From NCBI GenBank assembly GCA_032871835.1, contig CM065300.1, positions 6,033,768 through 6,097,767 of the forward strand: a stretch of 64,000 bases of DNA. The letters are read 5' to 3'. Shown here piece after piece: positions 55,700 through 64,000 of the stretch. A program made the position numbers and the translations under genes. Every line of letters starts with the position of its first letter. The first letter of the stretch is position 1. Below the pieces are notes generated by a model, which had not been told where the DNA came from, ran no database searches, and saw only the letters and a program-made list of their open reading frames with translations. The DNA comes from Dipteronia dyeriana (Eukaryota; Streptophyta; Magnoliopsida; Sapindales; Sapindaceae).

Positions 55700-57170
55700 A
55701 ACTCTAACATAGCTTATTGTGGGAAGATGGGATAGAAAAAAGGAAATTGCATGTTGTGGATTGGGTTACGGTTTGTAAAAGTAAGAAAAACGGTGGCCTA
55801 TGGATAGGGAGATTATTGGACAAAAATGAAGAGATGTTGGTGAAATGGGTGTGGTGGTTTAGGTTTGAAGTTTCTCCTCTTTGGAAAAAAGTAATTTGCA
55901 CCAAATATAGGATTGATGAGGAAGGATTGCTTTGGGATCGGCAGTGCCCAATAGTTGTATCTTATTTTTGTCAAGGTTGTGGCTAACTTGTTTAAGCTAG
56001 AGTCACACTCGGTGAAAATTATTAAAGAGGAAATTAAGGAGGTTGTAGGTTGTGGCTCCAAAATTAGGCTTTGGCATGATGTCTTGGTAGAGATGATCCC
56101 TCTAAAGGAAGCTTTCCCTATAGTGTATGGTTTGGTAACATACAAGAATGGCTTCATTCTTGATATTGGTGAGTGGCATGGTTTGAACTAGGGGTGTGCA
56201 GAATCCAATTCAATCCAATACGATCCATTGGATCGGATCTAAGAAGGTCATTGGATCGGATTGGATCATAAATTCTTAAATCCATTGGATTGGATCGTAT
56301 CTTAGATTTTCGTTTGGAAATCTGTCAATCTATCTAAAATATTAGGATTTATTTTTATATTGAACAAATTATTTAATCCACTACTTTCTAATGTAAAAGC
56401 TCAACCCAAATACAATTTGATTCTCTGAATACCTGTAAAGGCCCAACCCAAATAAAATTTCTAATTTTATTAATTTGGATTTTATTTCTCAATGTCTCTA
56501 CAGGCAACAATCCACCTTTTCTTCTATGCTTCCTCATCAACATCACAACTTATTAGGTTTACATTTGGTGTTGATGTTTAATGCTTATAAAAATTTAAAT
56601 TATATAAAGTTTACAAGTTATGTTATGTATTTTTTTAATGTTAATTTTATTTGAATTAATTAGTAATGTTTGAATAATTTATTTGATTTTAGATTGTAAA
56701 TTTTATATATTAAGAACGATTTTATATTAATTCGATCCATCGGATCATATCGGATTGAAGTATTTCACAATCGGATCGGATCAAATAGTAATTGGATCGG
56801 TCGGATTGTAATTTCTTCAATCCAATCAGATCGGATCGAATCTTGAGTCATAGCAAATCCAGTAAATCCGATCCGCTGCACACCACTAATTTGAAGTGGG
56901 TTTGGAAGGTGAAGCTGAGAAGAAAACCTTTTGATTAGGAGAGGAACCAATGGAATTGCTTCTTAGGAGCCTTGAATGTGTCATCGTTCGTAAATCAATT
57001 CATGACACTATTACTTGTGGACTCAACTCGAATGGTATCTTCTTTGTTTGTTCGTTTCGCAATGCCCTGGAAGAGTTGAACGGTGCTGACAAGTTGCTCA
57101 TGATGCTTCTTTAGAAAGGGATACGTCCCCGACAAGTTGAAGTTCTTACCTTGTAACTTTTAAGCAAGGG
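55700..57170 (+). pseudogene. LINE A ORF2, post-RT region split by a hAT MITE
   Basis: It resumes after the copia target site with WEDGIEKRKLHVVDWVTVCK, then LLDKNEEMLVKWVWWF, IRLWHDVLVEMIPLKEAFPI and GEWHGL. The MITE (56189-56888) lies here. Reading continues KWVWKVKLRRKPFD and KGIRPRQVEVL to about 57140. This matches the linker before the zinc-binding domain in plant L1s. Stops are few (after CFL and LMMLL). Confidence 0.75.
56189..56888. mobile_element. hAT-type MITE, TAGGGGTGTGC family, copy 1
   Basis: It is 700 bp with inverted ends TAGGGGTGTGCA and, on the opposite strand, TAGTGGTGTGCA. Subterminal CCAATCCGATC/GGATCGGAT repeats are dense at both sides. Flanks GTTTGAAC and ATTTGAAG share six of eight bases. 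Removing it plus one flank rejoins the LINE A frame as GLKWVWK. No transposase. Confidence 0.8.
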
Positions 57171-57601
57171 AGAAGCCAGTAATTCAAGATTCGGGGGGCC
57201 AATATACAAAACCAAAAAAAATAGGGGGACCAAGTGAAAAAGGTTAAAAAAATTATAACTATTTTAAAATCTTTGTTTTCTCGTGCCTGCTGTATGTTTC
57301 GGGGCTGAGTGGAGTTGTTTTGCTTTATTATTCTTTCCCCTGTTTGGACTTTGCTCTATTTTTTTGTATGGGTTTTGGTTTGTTCGGGTGTTTTGTTTCT
57401 AGTGGCTTCCACTTTTGTTAGTGTTTGCAGCCTGCCCTTTCGTGGCTTTTGTATTGTAACATATGCTGTTAAAAAAAAACTTATTCAGTATCATTGTTTA
57501 CAGCAAAATGGACTGGTTGCTAGTATGGTTAAATATATTGATTAAATCATATCAATGCCATTTGATAAAATTTCACATTGAACATTCAAATATACAAATT
57601 C
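57171..57601 (+). other. LINE A 3' UTR and flank, with a small hAT-like scrap
   Basis: 57171-57265 (GAAGCCAG...GGGGGGCCAA) looks like one end of a hAT-type MITE. 57266-57480 is a T/G-rich LINE 3' UTR ending in a poly-A run; the ORF at 57309-57545 is a shadow in it. Confidence 0.45.
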
Positions 57602-58513
57602 TGTTGATGATTTTGAACCGATAATCGCCGAATCGTCATGCCCAATATACACCCATAACTCATAGCAATTAATAATGTCTATAGCAGAAAAAATAGATCT
57701 GAGAAAATAAGCCAATCACAACACAAGATATACGTGGAAAATCCAAATCGGATAAAAAACCACGGACCGTCAGGATGACAAAGAAAGTTCCACTATATGA
57801 TAAATTATTATAAACATATACTCCAGGATTCTCTCTCACACCTCAACCCAAAACCATTCTCACAATGCTCACATGATCCTCACCAAGAAACCTTCAATAT
57901 CCCCTAGGTCTCCCCTGAATATCACCTACGGATCTCTAACTTGATCCACAGATATTCCCTTAGATCCCTCCCCGGATATTCACATGGGTCTCGCCCGGAT
58001 CTCACCCACTCTCCCTGATGTTACATGGTATTCTTTTTGTATTCTTTTTCCTCCACACAAAATAACCTAACTATAAGGTCTATTTATGCTAGTTATAGTG
58101 AGTTTAATGTAAAAGAAAATCCTACTCCTAAACGTATAAGAATTACTTGTTCCACATAAATTCTATTTCTCACTTATGACAAGTCTTATTGTTAAGAAGA
58201 AATCATCTTCCTTCAAACACAAGAACTTCCAAAAAGAACACTTTCCTTTTCCGTCGAAGATTTAGCGTTTGATGCATGCTTATGATTATTGACTATAATT
58301 CGGGTCACAATTGCGTACCCGTTTCCTAAACCGTTTCAAGTCACCTGGAATGCACCGTGTTCTTCCTTTCTTTGGTTCTTCTGGTCTTCAACCTCCCTCA
58401 AACAACACCATTCCAACTTCAAACATTTTCCACGTCTCCAGGAAGCTCCACATCTGTTGAGTCTCATTTGTTTCATTTTGGGTTTACTTGAGAATACGAG
58501 GCAAAACCTAACA
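57602..58513 (-). repeat. 3' LTR of the non-autonomous element
   Basis: It starts TGTTGATGATTTTGAACCG and ends AACCTAACA on +. The right-hand partner carries TATTGGGG at its start, a probable change from TGTTGGGG. Confidence 0.85.
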
Positions 58514-59269
58514 ATTCTCTCATTTGGCTTGAATTCTCGAAACCTTTGTCCACAGCCACAACTCTCATCACCGAGAATCAACATACTCCACCACAAGGTA
58601 TGACCACTTATGAACGAACCGTCCTAATATTTTTTTGTTCTTTTTTTTGTGTTCGTTGTTTCAACACCATGTCGAAAATAACCTGCTGAAATTGTGGTGC
58701 AACTCCTTACATCAGATTACTAGGGAGTTAGCCATCGACATCCTAGTCCACCATACATCTTGTATCACTTTTTGATCAATGCCTTGTGCACAATTATGGA
58801 CAACTAGCAGTAACATAATCGCTACCATGGCCAGCGGAAAAAACTGCCAAAAGGATGAACATATCCTTACATCACCCAACCCTGTAAAACACATTTTGTT
58901 CTTGCATCACATACTTGGTGAAAGATTTGCTACTAGAACTGGGTAGTGTTTTGCCTGATAAGCCCCACACTGCCACCAGAGACTTTGAGCATTCAATTTT
59001 TTTTCTTTTAATATTCAATTAACGTCTGTGTAACCCATATTGGATCTCTATGACTTGTACCTGCCACCACAAGCCAAAAAAAAAATCTCCTTCATCTCTA
59101 TTCTTCCTTTCATCCAACACTACCGAGTTTGAAACCGCTTTCAAGATGTATCTCATTTGTTAAACTATACTAGGCAAACATGAATCATCTTCCAATGCCA
59201 CCAAGTCCTCTATACGATCTCCTATAAAGACTTGAAACCGCCATCACGAACCAAGGCTCTGATACCAAT

Positions 59270-60170
59270 TATTGGGGATTTTGAATCGATAATCACGAAA
59301 TCGTCATACCTAATATACCCCCATAACTCATAGCAATTAATAATGTCTATAGCAGAAAAATAGATGAGAGAAAATAAACCAATCACAACACAAGATATAC
59401 GTGGAAAACACAAATCGGATAAAAAACCACGGGTCGTCAGGATGACAGAGAAAGTTCCACTATATGATAAATTATTACAAACATATACTCCATGATTCTC
59501 TCTCACATCTCAACCCAAAACCACTCTCGCAACGCTCCCATGATCCTCACCAAGAAACCCCCAATATCCCTTAGGTCTTCATTGAATATCACCCACGGAT
59601 CTCTAACTTGATCCATTGATATTTGTTTAGATCCCTCCCTGAATATTCTCATCGGTCTCTCCCAGATCATACCCAGTCTCTCTGATGTTACATGGTATTC
59701 TTTTTACTCCACCCAAAATAACCTAAGTACAAGGTCTATTTTTACTAGTTATAGGGAGTTTAAGGTAAAAGGAAATCCTACTCCTAAACGTACAATAATT
59801 ACTTGTTCCACATAAATACGATTTCCTATTTATGATAAGTCTTCTTGTTAAGAAGAAATCCGTTTCTTTTAAACACAAAAACTTCCACAAAGAACACTTT
59901 CCTTTTCCGTCGAAGATTTAACGTTTGATGCATGCTTATGATTATTGACTACGATTCTGGTCACGGTTGCTCACCCGCTTCCTAAACTATTGCAAGTCAC
60001 CTGGAATGCACCGCGTTCTTCATTTCTTCGATTCTTCTGGTCTTCAACCTCCCTCAAACAACACCATTCCAACTTCCAAACGTTTCCCACGTCTCTAGGA
60101 AGTTCCATATTTGTTGAGTCTCGTTTGGTTCATACTGGGTTCATTTGAGAATACAAACCAAAACCTAACA
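59270..60170 (-). repeat. 5' LTR of the non-autonomous element
   Basis: It is adjacent to the primer site. Differences from the other LTR are mostly transitions plus short indels (for example a missing TGTATTCTTTT near 59705). Confidence 0.85.
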
Positions 60171-60506
60171 AATTTCGAGTATTCTCAAAATTCAAAGTAT
60201 TCTCGTACTTGACAGCTCAAATATCAATAACTGCAATATAAGAAATGGATTAGGAATATAAATTTTATTATTACACAATTTTATTTAATTTCTTTTACAT
60301 TAGCGATATTTGAACTTGTACTTCAACAAGTGAGATGTATGATTATTATCACTATCAGGTTGTCTACAAACACTTATTTCATGCGACCACTTGTTACTCA
60401 CTTTATGATGGAAAATGTTGCTAGGAACTTGGAAGGTGGATAGAAGAGATTTTTTTTTTTTTTTTTAATGATTATAAAAAGAACTTATTACGGTTTTTAA
60501 GGGTTA
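60171..60506. other. intergenic
   Basis: AT-rich with a poly-T tract (60451-60468); no gene seen. Confidence 0.4.
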
Positions 60507-61532
60507 TAAATATTATTACTAAAAAAAATATTTAAGGATCTTTATTTTTGGGGGTCCTATACCACATTACCTCACTGGGCTCCCCTAGGGCCAGCCCTAT
60601 TAATGTTAATGCATGTGAAACGATAGCAAGCGAGGAACCAGCCAAATGCTTTAATTTAAAACATGAACGTAATAAATATTATTACTCATAAAATAAAATA
60701 AAAAATATTTAGAGATCTTTATTTTTGGGGGCCCTATACCACATTACATCACTGGGCTCCCCTAGGGCCAGCCCTATTAATGTTAATGCATGTGAAACGA
60801 TGGCGAGCGAGGAACCAGCCAAATTAAGGGCGAATAAAAAACCATCAAATCGAACCAAACTGACCAACTCAACCCATAAAGTTTGGGTTTGTTCGATTAT
60901 AAATATAAAAAATTGGTGGGTCGGTTTGTCTTTTGGATAAACCGATTAAAGATGGTTCGGTTTGGGTTGAGTGATTTGGGTTGAGTGAAAGAATTCTCCA
61001 ACCCAAACCAAACCACATATTTTAAAAAGTAAAACTAAAATATAAAAAATCACATACGTTTTCTATTAAGTTCATGTTTTATAACTTTTACCGATTACTA
61101 TAAACTTTTATAGTTTATTTATTTGTTTTGATACAATTCTTCTAATTGATTGATGTATTAGGGTTTCAAAAACATGGATACTATCAAACATGTATTTAAT
61201 TAGTAATTACTCATTTGACATTTTTGTACTTCCTTGTTATATATATATAATTAATATTTCATGTTATGATTATTTTATTTAAATATTTTTTATAATATAA
61301 TACCAAAAATAAATGATTTTTGAGTTCAAATCTAAACCGATAAACCAATCCAAACCAACCCGACCTTTTATGGTTTAGTTTGAATCGGTTTGAAAAATCA
61401 AATTGGTTTGGGTTGGGTTGAAATATAGCCAAATCGATCCATATTGGTTTAGTTTGATATTGAGCTTCAACCCAAATCAAACCGAAAACGCACACCCCTA
61501 AGCCAAATGCTTTAATTTAAAACATGAACGTA
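60507..61532 (+). repeat. tandem duplication, second copy interrupted by a MITE
   Basis: Copy 1 (60507-60671) and copy 2 (60672-60824 plus 61501-61532) share ATCTTTATTTTTGGGGG.CC, CTCCCCTAGGGCCAGCCCT and GCTTTAATTTAAAACATGAA, at over 90 percent by eye. The GGGCCAGCCCT core resembles the end of a hAT-type MITE. Confidence 0.85.
60825..61500. mobile_element. hAT-type MITE, TAGGGGTGTGC family, copy 2
   Basis: It is 676 bp with perfect 8-bp target repeats AGCCAAAT (60817-60824 and 61501-61508). The left end is TAAGGGCGAATAAAAAACC; the right end on the other strand is TAGGGGTGTGCGTTTTCGG. Subterminal runs of CCAAACC/GGTTTGG resemble other plant hAT MITEs. The empty site is preserved at 60640-60647 in the neighbouring duplicate. 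Confidence 0.9.
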
Positions 61533-61545
61533 CATGCATGGATAG

Positions 61546-62508
61546 ATGGGTTCTTTCCATCTATTATACTCAAACCCCAGTGGTAGAAAAATCTCTGGTG
61601 GTATGGATCCCGGAGAAATGACCGGAAGTGTCCCATCTAAAGCGTCTGGATCAGGATCTTCCAATCAAGCTAAGGCCGAAAAAGGTGGTGGCAATGATAT
61701 TGAAGAAGAATCATTAGTCCAAGTGGGTGACCCGGCGGGAAGACAATGCAACACTTCAACAATCTCTGGAGTTGGAGGAGGTGGAGGTAGCCGTCATGTA
61801 GATGATGGTAATTCGTCAACAACAAAGAATTCCCTTCAAGAATATGCACTAAACAATCCCCTTAAACATAAGAGGGATGAATTATTGGATACAAAAAATA
61901 AATTTTCTACTTCAGATACAGTGGTTGCTCCAATATCTCAAAGGGATAATTCTGTTGACAAAGCACAAGGTCGGCATCCATTTCAACACGGAGGAAATGA
62001 AGTAAATGATCAAGGAAGTAGTTCTGCTCCAGCTGAAAGACCAGAAGATGATAAATTTTCTCTTAAGGAACGACAACAAGATCAGAATCCATTTGAACAC
62101 AGAAAGAATGAAGTACATGATCAACAAATTCTTTCTGCTTCAGGCAAAAAACCAGCAGATAAAAATTCTCTTGGCGAAGCACCAAAAGGTGAGAATCCAT
62201 TTGAACACAGTGGGAATGAAGTAGATGATAGAGAAATTTCTGCTGCTTCAGGCAAAAAACCAGCAGATGAATATTCTCTTGACAAACCACAAGGTCGGAA
62301 TCCCATTCAACACGGAGTACATGGAGTAGATTCTTTTGTTGCCCCAGATAACAAAACAGTTGTGATCTCCTCTGAAAATATTGATCAAAGAAGAGCAAAT
62401 AATTATTCTTATAACGAAGCAAAAGGAGAACGGAATCCCTATCAACACGAGAACAAAGAATTAGATGATCAGCAAGAACAAGATTCTTCTACTCCAGATA
62501 ATCATTAG
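61546..62508 (+). CDS. repeat-containing hydrophilic protein of unknown function (320 aa)
   Basis: Not recognised. It is a single open frame in AT-rich DNA. The ATG at 61546 gives the longest form; the ATG at 61603 (MDPGEM) is an alternative, with CCCCAG at 61575-61580 as a possible splice acceptor. Residues 20-92 are Gly/Ser-rich. From about residue 96 come six degenerate repeats, each with an NPFEH-type core (NPLKH 104, HPFQH 144, NPFEH 181, NPFEH 217, NPIQH 252, NPYQH 297), followed by NEVDDQ-like and ASGKKPADK-like segments. Spacing is 35-45 residues. It is highly charged, with no signal peptide, membrane segment or Cys-rich domain, and is probably disordered. A related scrap (QRDISATANTSSSVTADK) after the stop in another frame hints that the C-terminus was once longer. 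Confidence 0.65.
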   Translation: MGSFHLLYSNPSGRKISGGMDPGEMTGSVPSKASGSGSSNQAKAEKGGGNDIEEESLVQVGDPAGRQCNTSTISGVGGGGGSRHVDDGNSSTTKNSLQEYALNNPLKHKRDELLDTKNKFSTSDTVVAPISQRDNSVDKAQGRHPFQHGGNEVNDQGSSSAPAERPEDDKFSLKERQQDQNPFEHRKNEVHDQQILSASGKKPADKNSLGEAPKGENPFEHSGNEVDDREISAASGKKPADEYSLDKPQGRNPIQHGVHGVDSFVAPDNKTVVISSENIDQRRANNYSYNEAKGERNPYQHENKELDDQQEQDSSTPDNH

Positions 62509-62651
62509 TAGCATCTAATTAAACTCAAAGGGATATATCTGCAACTGCAAATACTTCATCTTCCGTAACAGCAGATAAATTCTGTCCCAAGTAAAATCTT
62601 GCGCTATTTGCTCCTGAAACTGTTTTTGTTTATTGTCTAGTTTCCGTTGGA

Positions 62652-63100
62652 AGTTCCTTCCATCAAACTACTACTCTTTTAATTCTGTCACTCCATGCAA
62701 TATGCATGCATGTTGAGTCAAAAATAAGGATGCTTTTGAACATAATTTGAGTCTTAGTCTTGAGTCTTTGTTTCTTGTACTGTTTCATCATCTCCGGTGG
62801 TCTGTGGAGATCATGGCATGTTTGAATAATATGAATAATATATTTCAAAAGAGCTTTTATGTTCATAGGAGCTTTTGTGGAGATTGTGGCCTTCCCTCCA
62901 TCAAGCTCCTACCCTTTTAATTCGCCCCATGCAATATGCATGAATGTTGAGTTAAAAATAAGGATGCTTTAGAATTGAATTTGAGTCTTTGTTTCTTGTA
63001 CCATTTCATCATCTCCGGTGGTCCGTGGAGAACTGGAGATTATGGCTCGTTTGAATAATATATTTTAAAAAACCTTTAGTGTTCGGAAGAGCTTTTGAGA
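62652..63100 (+). repeat. direct duplication downstream of the repeat-protein gene
   Basis: Copies at about 62652-62881 and 62889-63100 share CCATGCAATATGCATG, GTTGAGT.AAAAATAAGGATG and TTTCATCATCTCCGGTGGTC. The second has a short deletion after TTTGAGTCTT. It probably lies in the gene's 3' UTR or just beyond. Confidence 0.85.
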
Positions 63101-63530
63101 TTTTAAACATTTTAAAATATATCCCAATTAGAATATATCCATAAAACCCTAATTAGAATAAATGGTAAATAATATAGGTAACACAATTTATATTTAATTA
63201 TTATTTTTAAATTAAAATAATTGATTAAAAATAATAATAATAATAGTAAAATAAGCTCAACAAATAAAAAATTTAATAGCAGTCAAATGATAAATATATT
63301 TATAGTAATAATAAATAATAAATATAATTGTCAAATAAAGTTTAAAAAATAGTCAACATAAATAAATAAAATAAAGAATTCATATCATCGATGTCTAACC
63401 AATCAATTAATTGGGTTATGTGTATATTTTTTGTAAAATAATTAAATATAAATAATTATGTATAATTAGTTTTAATTGATTAGATACAAATTGAAACGTC
63501 GTCTTTTTCTTAACAAGTGATTTGCTTAAA
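63101..63530. other. AT-rich intergenic DNA
   Basis: Runs of AATAATAA and TAAATA; no gene seen. It may hold the promoter of the next gene. Confidence 0.45.
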
Positions 63531-63774
63531 CAAATAACCTACATGACCGTTACCAACAGTCCAACCCTACCCACCACACCCATACATTTCTCGGCTGCCA
63601 TGAAAGATTGAGCACCCACCATTTTTTTTCTTTCGTTTTTTATCTGCAATTTTCACTGTCAGTGCTCTCAAGTTTTCCTCTTCATTCTCTTATTCTCTTA
63701 TTTTCACGCTTCACTCTCTCTAGCAAACCCAACACCATCCAATCCTCCCTGTACTTCTTTAATTCATCAGTTTC

Positions 63775-64000
63775 ATGGTTCATAGTGTAGCTTTGTTAAA
63801 TCCACTCACGGATTTGATTATTTTTTGTGTTGTGCGTTTAAGTGTCTTTGTAAAGAAATCGCATGAATCTTTCAAAACAAAAAGCAAAAACAAATTAAAT
63901 CTGGAACATGGGTTTGCAGAGGTTAGTAAGGAGATAAAGAGAGAATATGAGACTTGTATTGACTATGGACATTTTCCATTGCAACGCCAGTCATTCGCGA
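63775..64000 (+). CDS. start of an unrecognised gene, cut by the window end
   Basis: From the ATG at 63775 the frame stays open for 75 codons to the last base. It begins MVHSVALLNPLTDLIIFCVV, a hydrophobic stretch that could be a membrane anchor or signal-anchor. A basic Lys-rich segment follows, then HGFAEVSKEIKREYETCIDY, an amphipathic helix. Upstream (63630-63770) is CT-rich leader sequence with several TCTCTT tracts, as in plant 5' UTRs, and GC-richer DNA at 63540-63600. An alternative is that the ATG lies in an intron and the exon begins after TTTGCAG (63911-63917). No family was recognised. Confidence 0.5.
   Translation, partial: MVHSVALLNPLTDLIIFCVVRLSVFVKKSHESFKTKSKNKLNLEHGFAEVSKEIKREYETCIDYGHFPLQRQSFA

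Larger units (their letters stand above)
42000..57480 (+). mobile_element. LINE A: old plus-strand L1, opened by four later events
   Basis: Order of parts on +: linker (LNLEEEIAKVIETRVALGFN), endonuclease, reverse transcriptase, post-RT region, 3' UTR and a poly-A of nine (57471-57479). The parts are separated by an LTR-like insertion (43718-45721), a copia element (46851-55699) and a hAT MITE (56189-56888), and duplicated locally at 46457-46879. Reading resumes correctly across each insert. A short unassigned interval interrupts 57170-57265, and the usual RNase H was not found. The 5' end is undefined. Confidence 0.8.
57602..60170 (-). mobile_element. non-autonomous LTR retrotransposon with 0.9-kb LTRs and a 756-base interior
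   Basis: LTRs at 57602-58513 (912 bp) and 59270-60170 (901 bp) align end to end. The minus-strand primer site TGGTATCAGAGCC (59255-59267) is perfect and lies two bases from the right LTR, so the element reads right to left. Flanks AATTC (57597-57601) and AATTT (60171-60175) are a target duplication with one change. The interior has no coding motif. Such a small interior with long LTRs resembles LARD/TRIM-like parasites of copia elements. Confidence 0.85.

Noticed and set aside
57309..57545. 78-codon ORF with hydrophobic stretches resembling a membrane protein
   Set aside because: It lies in the T/G-rich 3' UTR of LINE A and ends in its poly-A.
62063..62422. 119-codon minus-strand ORF opposite the repeat protein
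   Set aside because: It is a shadow of the repetitive + frame; it lacks the repeat-core conservation pattern and any start context.

Overview
This window is plant nuclear DNA, most likely from a eudicot with a repeat-rich genome. It is AT-rich and full of microsatellites. It carries plant-specific transposon lineages: Ty3 Tat with a second RNase H, Ty1/copia with initiator-Met-tRNA primer sites, plant L1 LINEs with an RRM-type ORF1, hAT, MULE, CACTA and Harbinger elements. It also holds remnants of plant gene families (F-box/FBA, ankyrin-PGG). No prokaryotic gene, CRISPR array, rRNA or full tRNA was seen. Species cannot be named from the sequence.

Layout, left to right. 1-610: 5' end of a minus-strand copia element running off the window. 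1371-4587: two non-autonomous Mutator-like elements. 4972-7340: front two thirds of a hAT transposon, with three in-frame stops in the transposase. 7341-16155: a 5'-truncated Ty3 Tat retrotransposon, with decayed pol on + and a long antisense reading frame on -, plus a hAT-type MITE inside the antisense frame. 16156-18760: the N-terminal half of a MULE transposase on - with subterminal tandem repeats. 19610-20900: an ankyrin/PGG-domain pseudogene split by a hAT-like element. 21308-29400: a dense MITE field with nested and abutting insertions. 31046-32281: a TRIM-like copia derivative. 32416-32785: two hairpin MITEs. 32829-36805: a non-autonomous CACTA element carrying an internally deleted LINE. 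36836-37930: an F-box pseudogene split by a MITE. 38243-40362: LTR-like sequence, a SINE and a solo copia LTR. 40690-57480: an old plus-strand L1 (LINE A) opened by a 2-kb LTR-like insertion, by a gag-only copia element (46851-55699) that itself carries a minus-strand LINE (LINE B), and by a hAT MITE. 57602-60170: a two-LTR non-autonomous retrotransposon. 60507-61532: a tandem duplication whose second copy holds a hAT MITE while the first copy preserves the empty site.

Only two reading frames look like undamaged non-transposon genes, both near the right end. One is a 320-codon ORF (61546-62508) built of six degenerate repeats of about 36-45 residues around an NPFEH-like core. The other is the open start of a gene that leaves the window (63775-64000). 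Neither was recognised. The 294-codon LINE B ORF2 C-terminus (52476-53360) is also intact but belongs to a 5'-truncated element. Everything else coding is pseudogenic.

The main value of the window is its readable insertion chronology. Several insertions are confirmed by target-site duplications, by host reading frames that rejoin when the insert is removed, or by an empty-site paralogue in the same window. Domain and family calls come from motif recognition by eye; no database search was run.
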